A stretch of DNA of 64,000 bases from Aminobacter sp. AP02 (GCF_003148805.1 NZ_QGGX01000005.1:124001-188000), one strand, 5' to 3'; shown: positions 35,049 to 45,687, counted from the first letter of the stretch. Numbers and translations: made by a program. Notes: generated by a model not told the origin, from the letters alone.

Positions 35049-38000
35049 ATGGCTATGTTGAAGAAAATCCTGCGCATTCTCCGCATCGCGATCCTCGTCG
35101 TGCTGGCCTTTGTCGTTGGTGCCGCGGCGGTTTTCACGCTGACCGCCAAGGGTCGTGAAAATCTCGCTGGACTAATTTCCAGCGTTGCCTCGACCGACGA
35201 CCAGAAGATCAGATTGAGCGGGTTGAACGGCATCTGGTCGGGCAACCTCAGGCTCGACAATGTGGTGATCGAAGACCGTCAGGGTGCCTGGCTCGCCTTG
35301 CGCGGCGTTTCGGTCGACTGGTCGCCCTTGGCGCTTCTTTCGCGCACGTTCCGAGCCGACAAGATTGCGGTCGAGCGCATCGAGGTCGCGCGCCTGCCTG
35401 CCGGGGGCACCAAGAAGCAGGCCAGCAGCGGTGGGTTGTCGTTGCCCGTCTCGGTCGACATCAAACAAATAGACCTGCCTGAAATCGCGCTTGGCGAGGC
35501 GCTAGCCGGCACGGGCATTGCCGAACTGGCCGCCAAGGGCATGGTGCGCGCCGACCGTTTGCCGCTCGGGATCGAAACCAAGCTCAACATCTCGCGCAGC
35601 GACGGCAAGGAAGGCGTTGTCGACGCCGACATCGCCTTTGCGCCGGCGGACAATCGCATCGCGCTCAACATCCGCGCAGCCGAGCCTGCGGGCGGCATCA
35701 TCGCCAATATCCTGAAGCTGCCCAACCAGCCGGCTGTCGAACTGGTGGTGTCGGGCGAAGGGCCCGCCGCCAACTGGAGCGGCACGGGTACCTTCGCGGT
35801 TGACGGCAAGGTCGTCACCCGTATCTCCGGCACGCACCAGTTGACCGACCAGGGCAACGTCATTTCCGCCAAGGGCGACGGCGCGTTCGAAGATTTTGTT
35901 CCAGCGATGCTCAAGCCTCTGCTCGCCGGCAGCACCACCTTCGACATCGCCGGCACCCGCACGACCACGGGTGGGGTCGACATCGAGCGCGCTACTGTTG
36001 CAAGCAGCGCCTTGACTGCGGCCGCAGCCGGTTCGCTCGACCCCGCAGGTGCCGCCGACCTGTCGCTCGAGGTCAAGGCCAACGGCGCGCCCATCGTGCT
36101 CAGCCTCGGCAGCGACGCCCAGCCGGTGACGGTGGCCATCAATGCGGCCAGCCTGCGCGCACTTGGCGACGGCAAGGCCCCGGCCATCGATTTCAGCGCA
36201 TCGCTGGTCTCCATCATCGCCGGCAACTCGGAACTGCGCGACATCGTGGCATCCGCCCATTCGGATGCCTTCGACATCGCCGGGCGCAGCGGCCCGGTCG
36301 CGATCAAGCTGGGGGTGGCCGAACTCAAGACCGATGTCGCCACTCTGGCACCGCTGGTTGCCGGGCGCGTCTCCGTCGACATGGCCGGGTCGATCAGCAA
36401 GACCCAAATCGTCGTCGACGAAGGTACTATCCGCAGCGATGCCCTCAACGGCCAGATGAACGCCAAGCTAAATCTTGCGGATCTTGCGCTGGAACTCGGG
36501 CTCAAGGCTGACGTCGTATCCAGCGCGCTGCCGGCTGGGGTTCGCATTGCACTGGCTGAGCGGACGCAGTTTTCGGCGACCGCAAGTCGTGACGCCGAAG
36601 GCGCGTTCGCCGCCAATGCCATCGAACTCACCTCGGGCGCGCTGAAGGCGCAAGGCACCGCGCGTGTGAAGGGCACCGAGATCGACGCCGATCTCAAGGG
36701 CTCCTTCGCCGACGTCTCGCTGCTGTCCAAGCAGGCCAAGGGCGCCATCGATTTCGCGCTCACCGCGAAGGGCGCGCGCACGGCACCCGACGTGTCGCTT
36801 ACAGTCACCAGCGACCGTATCGAAGCGGCTGCGCGCGAGATTACCGGGCTCAACTTGACGGCAACGGGCAAGGTCGATCCGGCCAATCCGGCAGCCAATA
36901 TCGCGCTCACCGGCAACGTCGCGGGCCAGCCGCTGCAGGGCAATGCCGTGCTGCGCACCGCAGATGGAAAGCGCGAGATCAAGGGTCTGTCGCTGTCGCT
37001 CGGCCAAAACAAGCTTTCGGGCGACCTTGTCCTCGACCAGGGTTTCGTGCCGCTCGGCACGATCACCATCGACATGCCCGACATCGGCCCCATCGCGGCA
37101 TTGGCACTTGAGACCGCCGAAGGCGATGTGCGCGGCAAGATCAACTTCACCCGCAGCGGCGACATCCCTCAGGTAACCGTGAACGCGAATACGGCGTCGC
37201 TCAAGCGCGGCGACCTCGCCGCCAATGACGTTGCGATCAACGCCGACATCCTGAACTACCTCAAGGCGCCGGCAATTTCGGGCACGATCAAGGCCAAGTC
37301 GGTGACCTCGGGCAAGACTGTCATCTCGGGCATCGCTGTCGACCTCAAGCGCGACGGTGAGTGGACCGGTTTCTCCGGCGGCGCAACCGTCGCCGACATT
37401 CCGGCGAAGGCTGCCGGCCGCGTCAAGCTGGCGGGCGGTGTGACGACCATAGAGCTTGCCTCTGGCGAGGCGACGATGCGCGGCATTCGTGCTGCCCTTG
37501 CCCGGCCAACCACGGTTTCGATCGCTGGCGGCACAACGACGCTTGACCGTCTGGCGCTGAACCTCGGCGGCGGCACCGCAACCATTTCCGGCACCGCCGG
37601 TTCGGCCCTCAACCTCAATGCGACGCTTGCTAATGTTCCGGCATCGCTCGCCAATTCGTTCTCGCCCGGTCTTGGTGCTGCCGGCTCGATCTCCGGCACG
37701 GTCAAGGTCTCGGGTGCTGCTGCGAACCCGACTGTTGGCTACGATCTTAATGTTTCCGGTGCTGCGACCACGCAGACCACGGGCGCCGGTTTCGGCCCCA
37801 TGAAAATTGGTTCCACCGGTACCTTTGACGGCGGCAGGCTCACCTTCCAGTCGACGATCGGTGACGGATCGGGCCTGGCGCTCAGGGGCGGTGGCACTGT
37901 CGTTACCAATGCACCTGTAACACTCGATCTCAACTTCGCCGGACCGGTGCCGTTTTCCTTCCTCACCCGCACGCTCGCGGCCCAGGGCATGGCGCTGACC

Positions 38001-39221
38001 GGCTCCGCCGACGTCAATGTCCAGGTGCGAGGCCCCGCCACGTCGCCGGTCATCGGCGGCAGCGTGCGTGCATCCGGCGCGCGGCTTTTGATGGCGCAGT
38101 CGGGCATTGCCATCAACGACATCAATCTCGACGTCGGTATCGCCGCAGGCGTTGCTCGCATCAACCGGCTCACCGGGTCGCTGTCAACCGGCGGCCAGCT
38201 TACGGCCAGCGGTACGGTCGGCACCGATGCCGCCACGGGCTTCCCGGCGGATATCACCGTCAAGCTCACCGATGGCCGCTACACCGACGGCCGCGTTGTC
38301 ACGGCCAATCTCGGAGGCGACATCGCCATCAAGGGCCCGTTGACGAAGGCACCGGTGCTTTCAGGCACCATCAATCTCGCTCGTACGGTCATCAGCATTC
38401 CCGAAAAATTCCCGGGTTCGCTGACCGCCGTCGACGTCAAGCACAAGAACGCTCCCAAGGCCGTCGTGGCGCAGCAAGAGGCGATGCGGCCGCCGACCCA
38501 GGCCAGCGGCGGTACAGGAGCGCTGACGCTCGACGTCACGATCAACGCGCCCAGCCAGATATTCGTCCAGGGCCGTGGCCTTGACGCCGAACTCGGCGGC
38601 ACGCTGCGCCTGTCAGGTTCGTCCGCCGCTCCACAGGCCGTTGGCGAGTTCACGCTCAAGCGTGGCCGGCTTTCCATCCTGGGCAAGCGGCTTAACTTCA
38701 CCAGGGGTTCGGTCGGATTCTCCGGTTCGCTGGTGCCGACGATCAATTTCGCCGCCGAGACCACCGCCGGCGACGCGACCGTCACCATCACCGTCACCGG
38801 TGAGGCCAACAACCCGAAATTTTCCTTCTCTTCGGTGCCCGCCCTGCCTGAAGACGAAGTGCTGGCGCGGCTGATCTTTGGCCGTTCGATGTCGAACCTA
38901 TCGCCTTTGCAGATCGCCCAGTTGGCCGAAGCGGCTGCCCAGATGGCCGGCATCGGCGGCTCGACTTCGCTGTTGTCGAGCCTGCGCTCCACGCTCGGCG
39001 TCGATGATCTCGACATCAGGACGAACGACCAGGGCGACACTTCGATTGCTGTCGGCAAGTATCTGAACGACCGCACCTATTTGTCGCTCGAAGCGGGCGA
39101 CAAGCCGGGGTCGGGCAAGGCTACGATCGACCTCAATGTCGGACGCGGCATCAAGCTGCGCGGTCAGGCCACCGACGCGGGCGAAGCCAAGGGCGGCATC
39201 TTCTACGAGCGTGAATACTGA
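35049..39221 (+). CDS. tamB: TamB, periplasm-spanning translocation/assembly protein
   Basis: 1390 residues from the ATG at 35049; the open frame back to 34617 overlaps tamA and is rejected. A single N-terminal membrane helix (ILRIAILVVLAFVVGAAAVF) is followed by a very long array of amphipathic beta segments rich in Gly, Ala, Asp and Thr. These form the hydrophobic groove of AsmA-like bridge proteins. The C-terminal DUF490 domain (about 1050-1390) ends with LSLEAGDKPGSGKATIDLNVGRGIKLRGQ. Family length in alphaproteobacteria is 1300-1600. Strong high-GC coding bias produces long shadow ORFs on the other strand. Confidence 0.94.
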   Translation: MAMLKKILRILRIAILVVLAFVVGAAAVFTLTAKGRENLAGLISSVASTDDQKIRLSGLNGIWSGNLRLDNVVIEDRQGAWLALRGVSVDWSPLALLSRTFRADKIAVERIEVARLPAGGTKKQASSGGLSLPVSVDIKQIDLPEIALGEALAGTGIAELAAKGMVRADRLPLGIETKLNISRSDGKEGVVDADIAFAPADNRIALNIRAAEPAGGIIANILKLPNQPAVELVVSGEGPAANWSGTGTFAVDGKVVTRISGTHQLTDQGNVISAKGDGAFEDFVPAMLKPLLAGSTTFDIAGTRTTTGGVDIERATVASSALTAAAAGSLDPAGAADLSLEVKANGAPIVLSLGSDAQPVTVAINAASLRALGDGKAPAIDFSASLVSIIAGNSELRDIVASAHSDAFDIAGRSGPVAIKLGVAELKTDVATLAPLVAGRVSVDMAGSISKTQIVVDEGTIRSDALNGQMNAKLNLADLALELGLKADVVSSALPAGVRIALAERTQFSATASRDAEGAFAANAIELTSGALKAQGTARVKGTEIDADLKGSFADVSLLSKQAKGAIDFALTAKGARTAPDVSLTVTSDRIEAAAREITGLNLTATGKVDPANPAANIALTGNVAGQPLQGNAVLRTADGKREIKGLSLSLGQNKLSGDLVLDQGFVPLGTITIDMPDIGPIAALALETAEGDVRGKINFTRSGDIPQVTVNANTASLKRGDLAANDVAINADILNYLKAPAISGTIKAKSVTSGKTVISGIAVDLKRDGEWTGFSGGATVADIPAKAAGRVKLAGGVTTIELASGEATMRGIRAALARPTTVSIAGGTTTLDRLALNLGGGTATISGTAGSALNLNATLANVPASLANSFSPGLGAAGSISGTVKVSGAAANPTVGYDLNVSGAATTQTTGAGFGPMKIGSTGTFDGGRLTFQSTIGDGSGLALRGGGTVVTNAPVTLDLNFAGPVPFSFLTRTLAAQGMALTGSADVNVQVRGPATSPVIGGSVRASGARLLMAQSGIAINDINLDVGIAAGVARINRLTGSLSTGGQLTASGTVGTDAATGFPADITVKLTDGRYTDGRVVTANLGGDIAIKGPLTKAPVLSGTINLARTVISIPEKFPGSLTAVDVKHKNAPKAVVAQQEAMRPPTQASGGTGALTLDVTINAPSQIFVQGRGLDAELGGTLRLSGSSAAPQAVGEFTLKRGRLSILGKRLNFTRGSVGFSGSLVPTINFAAETTAGDATVTITVTGEANNPKFSFSSVPALPEDEVLARLIFGRSMSNLSPLQIAQLAEAAAQMAGIGGSTSLLSSLRSTLGVDDLDIRTNDQGDTSIAVGKYLNDRTYLSLEAGDKPGSGKATIDLNVGRGIKLRGQATDAGEAKGGIFYEREY

Positions 39222-39249
39222 TACCGGCTGACGGCCGGTCCTGACATCA

Positions 39250-39278
39250 TCGGCGAAGTGTCGTGGCACTGTCGCCGA
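39250..39278 (+). terminator. Stem-loop after tamB
   Basis: TCGGCGA-AGTG (39250-39260) pairs with CACT-g-TCGCCGA (39267-39278) around TCGTGG, one bulged G. It lies 28 nt after the tamB stop. The following ATTGT is a weak T stretch, so termination may be partial. Confidence 0.45.
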
Positions 39279-39427
39279 TTGTGGGAACAAGAGTAAATTA
39301 GCAACGACGAAGATTCCGATGAATCCGGCGCGCATTACCATTTTTGCGCCAACTTTGTCGCTATCGCGCGAACTGCTCCCCCCTCAAAATTGCAGACTTG
39401 GTTCCGGGAACACGACGTCCAACCGTT

Positions 39428-39464
39428 TTGACAACGGGAAATGGATGCGGAATGGTAACGTTAC
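39428..39464 (+). promoter_or_regulatory. Possible promoter/operator of the peptide ABC operon
   Basis: TTGACA at 39428-39433 resembles a -35 box, though the -10 partner is poor. GTAACGTTAC at 39455-39464 is a perfect 10-bp palindrome 24 bp before the start codon, a possible repressor site. Low certainty. Confidence 0.28.
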
Positions 39465-39488
39465 AGGCCACTTCAATGGGAGACGGAA

Positions 39489-41144
39489 ATGACATTCTAC
39501 AAGAGCAACTCAGATCTTGTTCCCGGCCACATCCGTGAGCTGGCGAGTGCTGTCGTCGACGGCAAGATGGACCGTCGCGAATTTCTCGCGATGGCGACGA
39601 CCTTCGGCGCTTCCGCTGCCATGGCCTACGGCATGATTGGCCTTGCCATGCCGACCGAGGCACTGGCGCAGGAAACGCCTACCAAGGGCGGCGTGCTGAA
39701 AGTCGCGCAATGGATCAAGGATCCCAAGGATCCGCGCAAGGCGGACTGGTCCGAAATCGCAAATGCACAGCGCCAGGCCATCGAGCCGCTGGTCAAATAC
39801 ACCGACAAATACACCTTCGAACCGTATCTGCTTGCCAGCTGGGAAGTGAATGACGACGCGACAGAGTATGTCCTGCACGTCCGTCCCGGCGTGACCTGGA
39901 GCAACGGCGACCCGTTCAATGCCGACGACGTGATCTTCAACTTCACCCGTTGGGGCGACAAGAGCGCCGAGGGCAATTCGATGCCTGGCCGCCTTGGCTC
40001 GCTGATGGACGAAAAGACCGGCAAGCTGCGCGAAGGCTCGGTCGAAAAAGTCGATGACATGACGATCAAGCTCAAGCTGACATCGTCCGATATCGCCATC
40101 ATCCCGAACCTGACCGACTATCCCGGCCTGATCGTGCACAAGTCCTTCGACGAGAAGGGCGGCGACTTCAAGGCCTGCCCGATCGGCACCGGCCCGTTCG
40201 AACTCGTTTCCTACGACGTCGGGCAGAAGGTGGTCTACAAGCGCCGCGAAGACAACAAGTGGTGGAACGGCGAGGTCTATCTCGACGGCGTCGAACTCAT
40301 CGACTACGGCACCGATCCGGCCGCGATGGTCAGCGCCTTCGAGGCCAACGAGGTCCACACCAATTTCGAGACCTCCGCCGACTACGTCTCGATCCTCGAC
40401 GGCCTCGGCCTGGTGAAGTCGGAAGTCGTCACCGCCGCGACCATCGTTGCGCGCACCAACGTCGCCAACAAGCCTTATGACGACCAGAAGGTCCGTCAGG
40501 CCTTGCACAAGGCCGTCGACAATGCGGTCGTGCTCCAGCTCGGTTACGGCAATGCCGGCACGCCGGCCGAAAACCACCACGTCGCGCCGATCCATCCGGA
40601 ATATTTCGAACTGCCCAAGCAGGTTCGCGATATCGCCGCCGCCAAGGCGATGATGGCCGAGGCTGGCCAGGCCGATTTCGAACATGAGCTGATCACTGTC
40701 GACGAGGACTGGCACAAGAACACCGGCGACGCCATCGCGGCCCAGCTGCGCGAGGCCGGCATCAAGGTCAAGCGCACCGTGCTGCCGGGCTCGACCTTCT
40801 GGAACGACTGGACCAAGTACCCGTTCTCGATGACCAACTGGAACATGCGTCCGCTTGGCGTGCAGGTTCTGGCGCTGGCCTATCGTACCGGCGAGGCATG
40901 GAACGAAAGCGCCTGGTCCAACCCGGAATGGGACAAGAAGCTCAACGCGGCGCTTGCGGTTGCGGACGTCGAAAAGCGCAAGGAAATGATGAAGGACATC
41001 GAGCAGATCCTGCAGGATTCCGGCATCATCATCCAGCCTTACTGGCGCAAGCTCTACAACCACTCGGTCGAGGCCGTGCAAGGCGGCGGCATGCACCCGA
41101 CCTTCGAACACGACTACGGCAAGGTTTGGCTCAAGGAGGCGTGA
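39489..41144 (+). CDS. Peptide/dipeptide-type ABC transporter substrate-binding protein (SBP family 5)
   Basis: 551 residues. A Tat-type signal is likely: [17 protein letters not shown] with Arg29-Arg30, cut after ALA at about 60. The mature protein shows the SBP_bac_5 pattern: [37 protein letters not shown] in part, [15 protein letters not shown], and a Trp-rich C-terminal half. It binds a peptide or similar solute in the periplasm and passes it to the following two permeases. The order SBP, permease, permease, fused ATPase forms one operon. The ligand is unknown. Confidence 0.92.
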   Translation: MTFYKSNSDLVPGHIRELASAVVDGKMDRREFLAMATTFGASAAMAYGMIGLAMPTEALAQETPTKGGVLKVAQWIKDPKDPRKADWSEIANAQRQAIEPLVKYTDKYTFEPYLLASWEVNDDATEYVLHVRPGVTWSNGDPFNADDVIFNFTRWGDKSAEGNSMPGRLGSLMDEKTGKLREGSVEKVDDMTIKLKLTSSDIAIIPNLTDYPGLIVHKSFDEKGGDFKACPIGTGPFELVSYDVGQKVVYKRREDNKWWNGEVYLDGVELIDYGTDPAAMVSAFEANEVHTNFETSADYVSILDGLGLVKSEVVTAATIVARTNVANKPYDDQKVRQALHKAVDNAVVLQLGYGNAGTPAENHHVAPIHPEYFELPKQVRDIAAAKAMMAEAGQADFEHELITVDEDWHKNTGDAIAAQLREAGIKVKRTVLPGSTFWNDWTKYPFSMTNWNMRPLGVQVLALAYRTGEAWNESAWSNPEWDKKLNAALAVADVEKRKEMMKDIEQILQDSGIIIQPYWRKLYNHSVEAVQGGGMHPTFEHDYGKVWLKEA

Positions 41145-41161
41145 GCCTGAGCCTCCAAACG

Positions 41162-41186
41162 GGGAGGGGCGAGGTTCGCCCCTTCC
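41162..41186 (+). terminator. Intercistronic attenuator hairpin after the binding-protein gene
   Basis: GGGAGGGGCGA and TCGCCCCTTCC form an 11-bp stem (one G-T) with loop GGT, 17 nt after the SBP stop. Without a T run it probably stabilises the SBP mRNA and lowers expression of the membrane genes, as in many binding-protein operons. Confidence 0.5.
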
Positions 41187-41248
41187 GCCTTCCGCAATAG
41201 GGTTGATCGCCACCACGGACCCCAAACCCACAAAGGCAGGGGACGCCA

Positions 41249-42283
41249 ATGCTATCTTTCATATCGCGCCGCCTCGGCACCATGGCACTCACCATGCTGT
41301 GCCTGACGCTTGTGGTGTTCTTCCTCATCAATCTCGAGCCCAACCTCAGGAAGCTGGCGATCAGCCAGACCGAGATGCGCACGACATCGGACCAGCTCGA
41401 AAGCTGGCTCCAGCGCAACGGCTACCGCCAGAATTTCTTCATCCGGTATGGCCAGTGGCTCGGCGTTGTCCAAAAGCAGCCGAACATTGACCCTGCCACG
41501 GGCCAGGCCGTACCGCGCTTCCGCTTCTGCAACGAACCTGCCGTGCCGACCTATTCGGGGATACTGCAGGGTGATTTCGGCTGTTCGACCAAGTTCAAGA
41601 CGCCCGTCGCGACAAAGCTGTTTCCTGCACTCGGCGCCACCGGCATCCTGATGTTCTGGGTGCTGGCCACGATGGTGCCCATAGCGTTGCTGATCGGCAT
41701 TCTTGCCGGCATGCGCGAGGGTTCGCGCACCGACCGAACCTTGTCCATCGCCTCGATCGCAACGACCGCCACGCCCGAATATGTCTCGGGTGTCATCTTC
41801 ACCGTCATCTTTGCCTCGTGGCTCGGCTGGCTGAACGGCTCGGCGGCATCAGCCAGCCAGGGCATCACCTTCTACAATTTCACGCTGCCCGTGATGACGC
41901 TTGCCATCTACGGCATCGGCTATATCGCCCGCATGACCCGCGCCTCGATGGTCGAGGTGATGACCCAGCAGTATATCCGCACCGCCAGGCTCAAGGGCCT
42001 GTCGTTCGGCAACGTGGTGGTCAAGCATGCGTTGCGCAATGCGCTGATCGCACCGTTCACCGTCATCATGCTGCAGTTCCCGTGGCTTTTGACCGGCGTC
42101 GTCATCGTCGAGGTGATGTTCCGCTACCAGGGCTTCGGCTACACGCTGGTCGAGGCCGCCGGCAACAACGACATCGACCTTCTGCTCGGCTGCTCGCTTG
42201 TCTCGGTCTTCATCGTGCTGATCACCCAGCTGATCTCCGATGTCGGCTACGCCTACCTCAATCCACGCATCCGCGTTCAGTAG
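41249..42283 (+). CDS. ABC transporter permease, DppB-like
   Basis: 344 residues. The first helix (MLSFISRRLGTMALTMLCLTLVVFFLINL) is followed by a periplasmic stretch of about 100 residues containing two Cys (FRFCNEPAV and FGCSTKF), then five helices. The EAA loop is RTARLKGLSFGNVVVKHALRNALI. The extended first periplasmic loop with Cys is longer than in E. coli DppB (339 aa overall, different layout) and is typical of a rhizobial subgroup. It forms the channel with the next gene, which starts 12 bp later. Confidence 0.92.
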   Translation: MLSFISRRLGTMALTMLCLTLVVFFLINLEPNLRKLAISQTEMRTTSDQLESWLQRNGYRQNFFIRYGQWLGVVQKQPNIDPATGQAVPRFRFCNEPAVPTYSGILQGDFGCSTKFKTPVATKLFPALGATGILMFWVLATMVPIALLIGILAGMREGSRTDRTLSIASIATTATPEYVSGVIFTVIFASWLGWLNGSAASASQGITFYNFTLPVMTLAIYGIGYIARMTRASMVEVMTQQYIRTARLKGLSFGNVVVKHALRNALIAPFTVIMLQFPWLLTGVVIVEVMFRYQGFGYTLVEAAGNNDIDLLLGCSLVSVFIVLITQLISDVGYAYLNPRIRVQ

Positions 42284-42295
42284 GGAGAGGGCCGC

Positions 42296-43453
42296 ATGCA
42301 GATCGAATATATCGGCGCCTTCCAGACCTTCCTTGGCGTGCTCGCCCGCTTCTGGCCGGTGTGGCTGGCCATGGCCATCGTGCTGGTCGCGAGCTTCAAT
42401 TTCCGCAAGCACCTCGGACTTTACGGCCAGCTCTTCGATTCAGGCGTCGGCATCGCCGGGGTATCCATCTGCTTCTTCTGGCTGTTCACGGCGATCTTCG
42501 CTGCCAAGGTCGCGCCCTTCGATCCGCTCAGCCAGATCCCCATCATGAAGGACGCGCTGCCAGGTGCCATCGAGCCGGCGTCGAAGCAGGTCTACCTGTT
42601 CGGCGGCGACAAGCTTGCCCGAGACGTCTTCTCGCGCATGGTCTACGGCAGCCAGATCGTGCTGATCATCGCGCCCGCCGCTACGGCTTTCGCGTTGATG
42701 GTCGGCATCACGCTTGGCCTGCCTGCCGGCTACTATGGCGGACGTATCGACTCGTTCCTGTCGTTCCTCGCCAACCTCGTGCTCGCCTTCCCGGTGATCC
42801 TGCTGTTCTACCTGCTGGTCACGCCCGGCATCATGGACACGCCAATCCCCTACGCCATGGCGGGCGTGTTCTTTCTGTTTCCGATCATCTTCTTTTCGAC
42901 GCTGTTTTACACCCGCTTCAAGGGCCGGCCCGAACGCATCTATCTGCTGCTTGGCCTGACGCTTCTGATCGGCGGCTGGGTCTATGCCGGGCTGGTCTTC
43001 AACGCCGATCCGTTCGGCATCATCCACATCGACCCCAACCAGCTCAACATCTTCGTCGCCGTCGTCTTCGCCTCCAGCCCGGGCGTGTTCCGCATCGTCC
43101 GCGGCCTCACCATGGACATCAAGACGCGCGACTATGTCGCCGCCGCCCAGACACGCGGTGAGACGCCCTGGTACATCATGCTGTGGGAGATCCTGCCCAA
43201 TGCGCGCGGGCCGCTGATCGTCGATGCCTGCCTGCGCATTGGCTACACCACCATCCTGCTCGGCACGCTCGGCTATTTCGGCCTCGGCCTCGCGCCCGAA
43301 AGTCCCGACTGGGGCACCGCGATCAAGGATGCGAGCCGCCTGCTGCGCTCCTTCATCCACCCGGCGCTGCCGCCAACAATCGCGCTGATGTCCTTCGTGC
43401 TCGGCCTCAACCTTCTTGCCGATGCGCTGCGCGAACAATCGATGAAGGACTGA
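42296..43453 (+). CDS. ABC transporter permease, DppC-like, extended
   Basis: 385 residues, about 80 longer than E. coli DppC. Helices are predicted near 20-35, 57-75, 120-150, 155-185, 190-240 and the C-terminus. The EAA loop is AAAQTRGETPWYIMLWEILPNARGPLIV. The extra length lies between the central helices (FSTLFYTRFKGRPERIYLLLGLTLLIGGW). It pairs with the DppB-like permease. The fused ATPase starts 11 bp after its stop. Confidence 0.92.
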   Translation: MQIEYIGAFQTFLGVLARFWPVWLAMAIVLVASFNFRKHLGLYGQLFDSGVGIAGVSICFFWLFTAIFAAKVAPFDPLSQIPIMKDALPGAIEPASKQVYLFGGDKLARDVFSRMVYGSQIVLIIAPAATAFALMVGITLGLPAGYYGGRIDSFLSFLANLVLAFPVILLFYLLVTPGIMDTPIPYAMAGVFFLFPIIFFSTLFYTRFKGRPERIYLLLGLTLLIGGWVYAGLVFNADPFGIIHIDPNQLNIFVAVVFASSPGVFRIVRGLTMDIKTRDYVAAAQTRGETPWYIMLWEILPNARGPLIVDACLRIGYTTILLGTLGYFGLGLAPESPDWGTAIKDASRLLRSFIHPALPPTIALMSFVLGLNLLADALREQSMKD

Positions 43454-43464
43454 GGGAGATCGTC

Positions 43465-45585
43465 ATGAACGAAGCCGTCAGAACTCCTGCCGAACCCATC
43501 CTCGAGATCGAGAACCTCTCCATCTCGTTCTTCACCCGTCGTGGCGAAATCCCGGCCGTTATGGACTTCTCCTGCACGGTGATGCCCGGCGAGGCAATGG
43601 GCATCGTCGGCGAAAGCGGCTGCGGCAAGTCGACGGTGTCGCTCGGCATCATGCGCGACCTCTCCAACATCGGAAAGATTGTCGGCGGCCGCATCAAGTT
43701 CCAGGGCAAGGACATGGGCGACATGTCCGAAGAGGAGCTGCGCTCCATCCGCGGCAACAAGATCGCCATGATCTACCAGGAGCCGATGGCGAGCCTCAAT
43801 CCGGCGATGAAGGTCGGCCAGCAGCTGATGGAAGTGCCCATGATCCACGACAAGGTGTCGAAGGACGAGGCCTACAAACGCGCGCTCGAAATGGTCCGCT
43901 CCGTCAAGCTGCCCGACCCCGAGCGCATGATGCGCTCCTTCCCGCACCAGCTCTCCGGCGGCCAGCAGCAGCGCATCGTCATTGCCATGGCGCTGCTGTC
44001 CAATCCGGCGCTGCTTTTGCTCGATGAGCCGACGACCGCGCTCGACGTCACCGTCGAGGCCGGCATTGTCCAATTGGTCAAGGGGCTCGGCAAGCAGTTC
44101 GGCACCTCGATGATCTTTGTGTCGCACAATCTCGGCCTGATCCTCGAGACCTGCGACCGCATCACGGTGATGTATTCTGGCGAGGCGGTCGAAACCGGCT
44201 CGATCAAGGATGTCTTCGACCGCATGCGCCATCCCTACACCCAGGGGCTGTTCCGCTCGATCCCGCTGCCCGGAGCGGACAAGAATTCGCGTCCGCTGGT
44301 CGCCATCCCCGGCCAGCTGCCGCTGCCGCACCAGCGCCCCAAGGGCTGCAATTTCGGCCCGCGCTGCCACCACTTCGTCGAAGGCCTGTGCAATGCCGAC
44401 GAAATCCCGATGATCCCGGTCACCGGCCATGCAGGCCATTTCAGCCGCTGCGTGCGCTTCAACGAGATCGACTGGGCGGCCATGCCGCCAGGTGCGGGCA
44501 AAAAGCACGAGAAGGTCGAGCCGGGCGCGCCGGTACTCAAGATCGACGATTTGAAAAAATACTACCGCGTCGGCGGCAGCGAGGTTTTCGGCTCCAGCGA
44601 GGGCAGGGTCGTCAAGGCCAACGAGACGATCAGCTTCGTGGCGCGCGAGTCCGAGACCGTCGCCATCGTCGGCGAATCCGGCTGCGGAAAGTCGACGCTG
44701 GCCAAGGTGCTGCTCGGGCTCGAAACGGCAAGCTCGGGCAAGGTTCTGCTCGGCAACAAGGAAATCCAGTCGACCGGCATCGAGGACCGCGACGTGGCAA
44801 CCGTGTCGGCGATCCAGATGGTGTTCCAGAACCCGTTCGACACGCTCAACCCGAGCCATTCGGTCGGCTCGCAGATCATCCGCACGCTGGAAAAGTTCAA
44901 TGTCGGCAAGACGGCCGCCGACCGCACACAGCGCATGATGGAACTGCTTGACCTGGTCAAGCTGCCGCGCGCTTTTGCCGAACGCATGCCGCGCCAGCTC
45001 TCGGGCGGGCAGAAGCAGCGCATCGGCGTCGCCCGCGCCTTCGCCGGTCAGGCCAGGGTGGTGGTGGCCGACGAGCCGGTGTCGGCGCTCGACGTGTCGG
45101 TGCAGGCGGCGGTCACCGAGCTTCTGATGGATATCCAGCGCAAATCAAAGACGACGATGCTGTTCATCAGCCACGACTTGTCGGTGGTGCGCTACATCGC
45201 CGACCGCGTGGTGGTGATGTATCTCGGCCATGTCGTGGAGCAGGGCACTACCGACCAGATCTTCTCGCCGCCCTACCACCCCTATACCGAAGCACTTTTG
45301 TCGGCGATCCCGATCGCCGACACCTCGGTGGTCAAGAAGCACATCGTGCTCGACGGCGACATTCCCTCGGCGATGAACCCGCCGTCTGGCTGCCCGTTCC
45401 AGACGCGGTGCCGCTACAAGTCCCAGGTGCCGGGCAATCTGTGCGAGACCCAGGTGCCGCCGGTGCGCGACATGGGCGGCGGCCACCAGATCAAGTGCCA
45501 CCTGCCGCCCAGCGTTTTTGCTGCGATGGAGCCGGTCATCAGCGTCGGCAAGGGCGGCGCGCACGACGTGACGCCGACAGGGTGA
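43465..45585 (+). CDS. Fused double ABC ATPase (DppD-DppF type) of the peptide transporter
   Basis: 706 residues from the ATG at 43465, behind GAGGGAG; an upstream extension overlaps the permease and is rejected. Two complete nucleotide-binding domains are present. Domain 1 has IVGESGCGKSTVS, LSGGQQQRIVIAMAL and LLLLDEPTTALD. Domain 2 (from about residue 350) has IVGESGCGKSTLAKVL, LSGGQKQRIGVARAF and VVADEPVSALD. Each ends with the oligopeptide-type C-terminal Cys cluster (GCNFGPRCHHFVEGLC and GCPFQTRCRYKSQVPGNLC), which in some homologues binds Fe-S or zinc. The fusion replaces separate DppD and DppF. Confidence 0.94.
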   Translation: MNEAVRTPAEPILEIENLSISFFTRRGEIPAVMDFSCTVMPGEAMGIVGESGCGKSTVSLGIMRDLSNIGKIVGGRIKFQGKDMGDMSEEELRSIRGNKIAMIYQEPMASLNPAMKVGQQLMEVPMIHDKVSKDEAYKRALEMVRSVKLPDPERMMRSFPHQLSGGQQQRIVIAMALLSNPALLLLDEPTTALDVTVEAGIVQLVKGLGKQFGTSMIFVSHNLGLILETCDRITVMYSGEAVETGSIKDVFDRMRHPYTQGLFRSIPLPGADKNSRPLVAIPGQLPLPHQRPKGCNFGPRCHHFVEGLCNADEIPMIPVTGHAGHFSRCVRFNEIDWAAMPPGAGKKHEKVEPGAPVLKIDDLKKYYRVGGSEVFGSSEGRVVKANETISFVARESETVAIVGESGCGKSTLAKVLLGLETASSGKVLLGNKEIQSTGIEDRDVATVSAIQMVFQNPFDTLNPSHSVGSQIIRTLEKFNVGKTAADRTQRMMELLDLVKLPRAFAERMPRQLSGGQKQRIGVARAFAGQARVVVADEPVSALDVSVQAAVTELLMDIQRKSKTTMLFISHDLSVVRYIADRVVVMYLGHVVEQGTTDQIFSPPYHPYTEALLSAIPIADTSVVKKHIVLDGDIPSAMNPPSGCPFQTRCRYKSQVPGNLCETQVPPVRDMGGGHQIKCHLPPSVFAAMEPVISVGKGGAHDVTPTG

Positions 45586-45687
45586 TCAGCGGGTAGCGGG
45601 CTGGCGGCGCGAAAGCGTCCGACAAGGAGCGAAGGCGAGATCGCGTCACCAGCAAGCCAATACGCGAATGTGCATCGTCACCTTTGC

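Noticed and set aside
35279-37165. A 628-codon open frame on the minus strand opposite tamB
   Set aside because: It is antisense to a clear TamB sequence, is extremely rich in Ser, Ala and Pro, and is explained by GC-biased third positions of tamB. The same holds for 38279-39076.
43183-43464. Longer N-terminus for the double ABC ATPase
   Set aside because: It overlaps the DppC-like gene, and a good ribosome site precedes the ATG at 43465.
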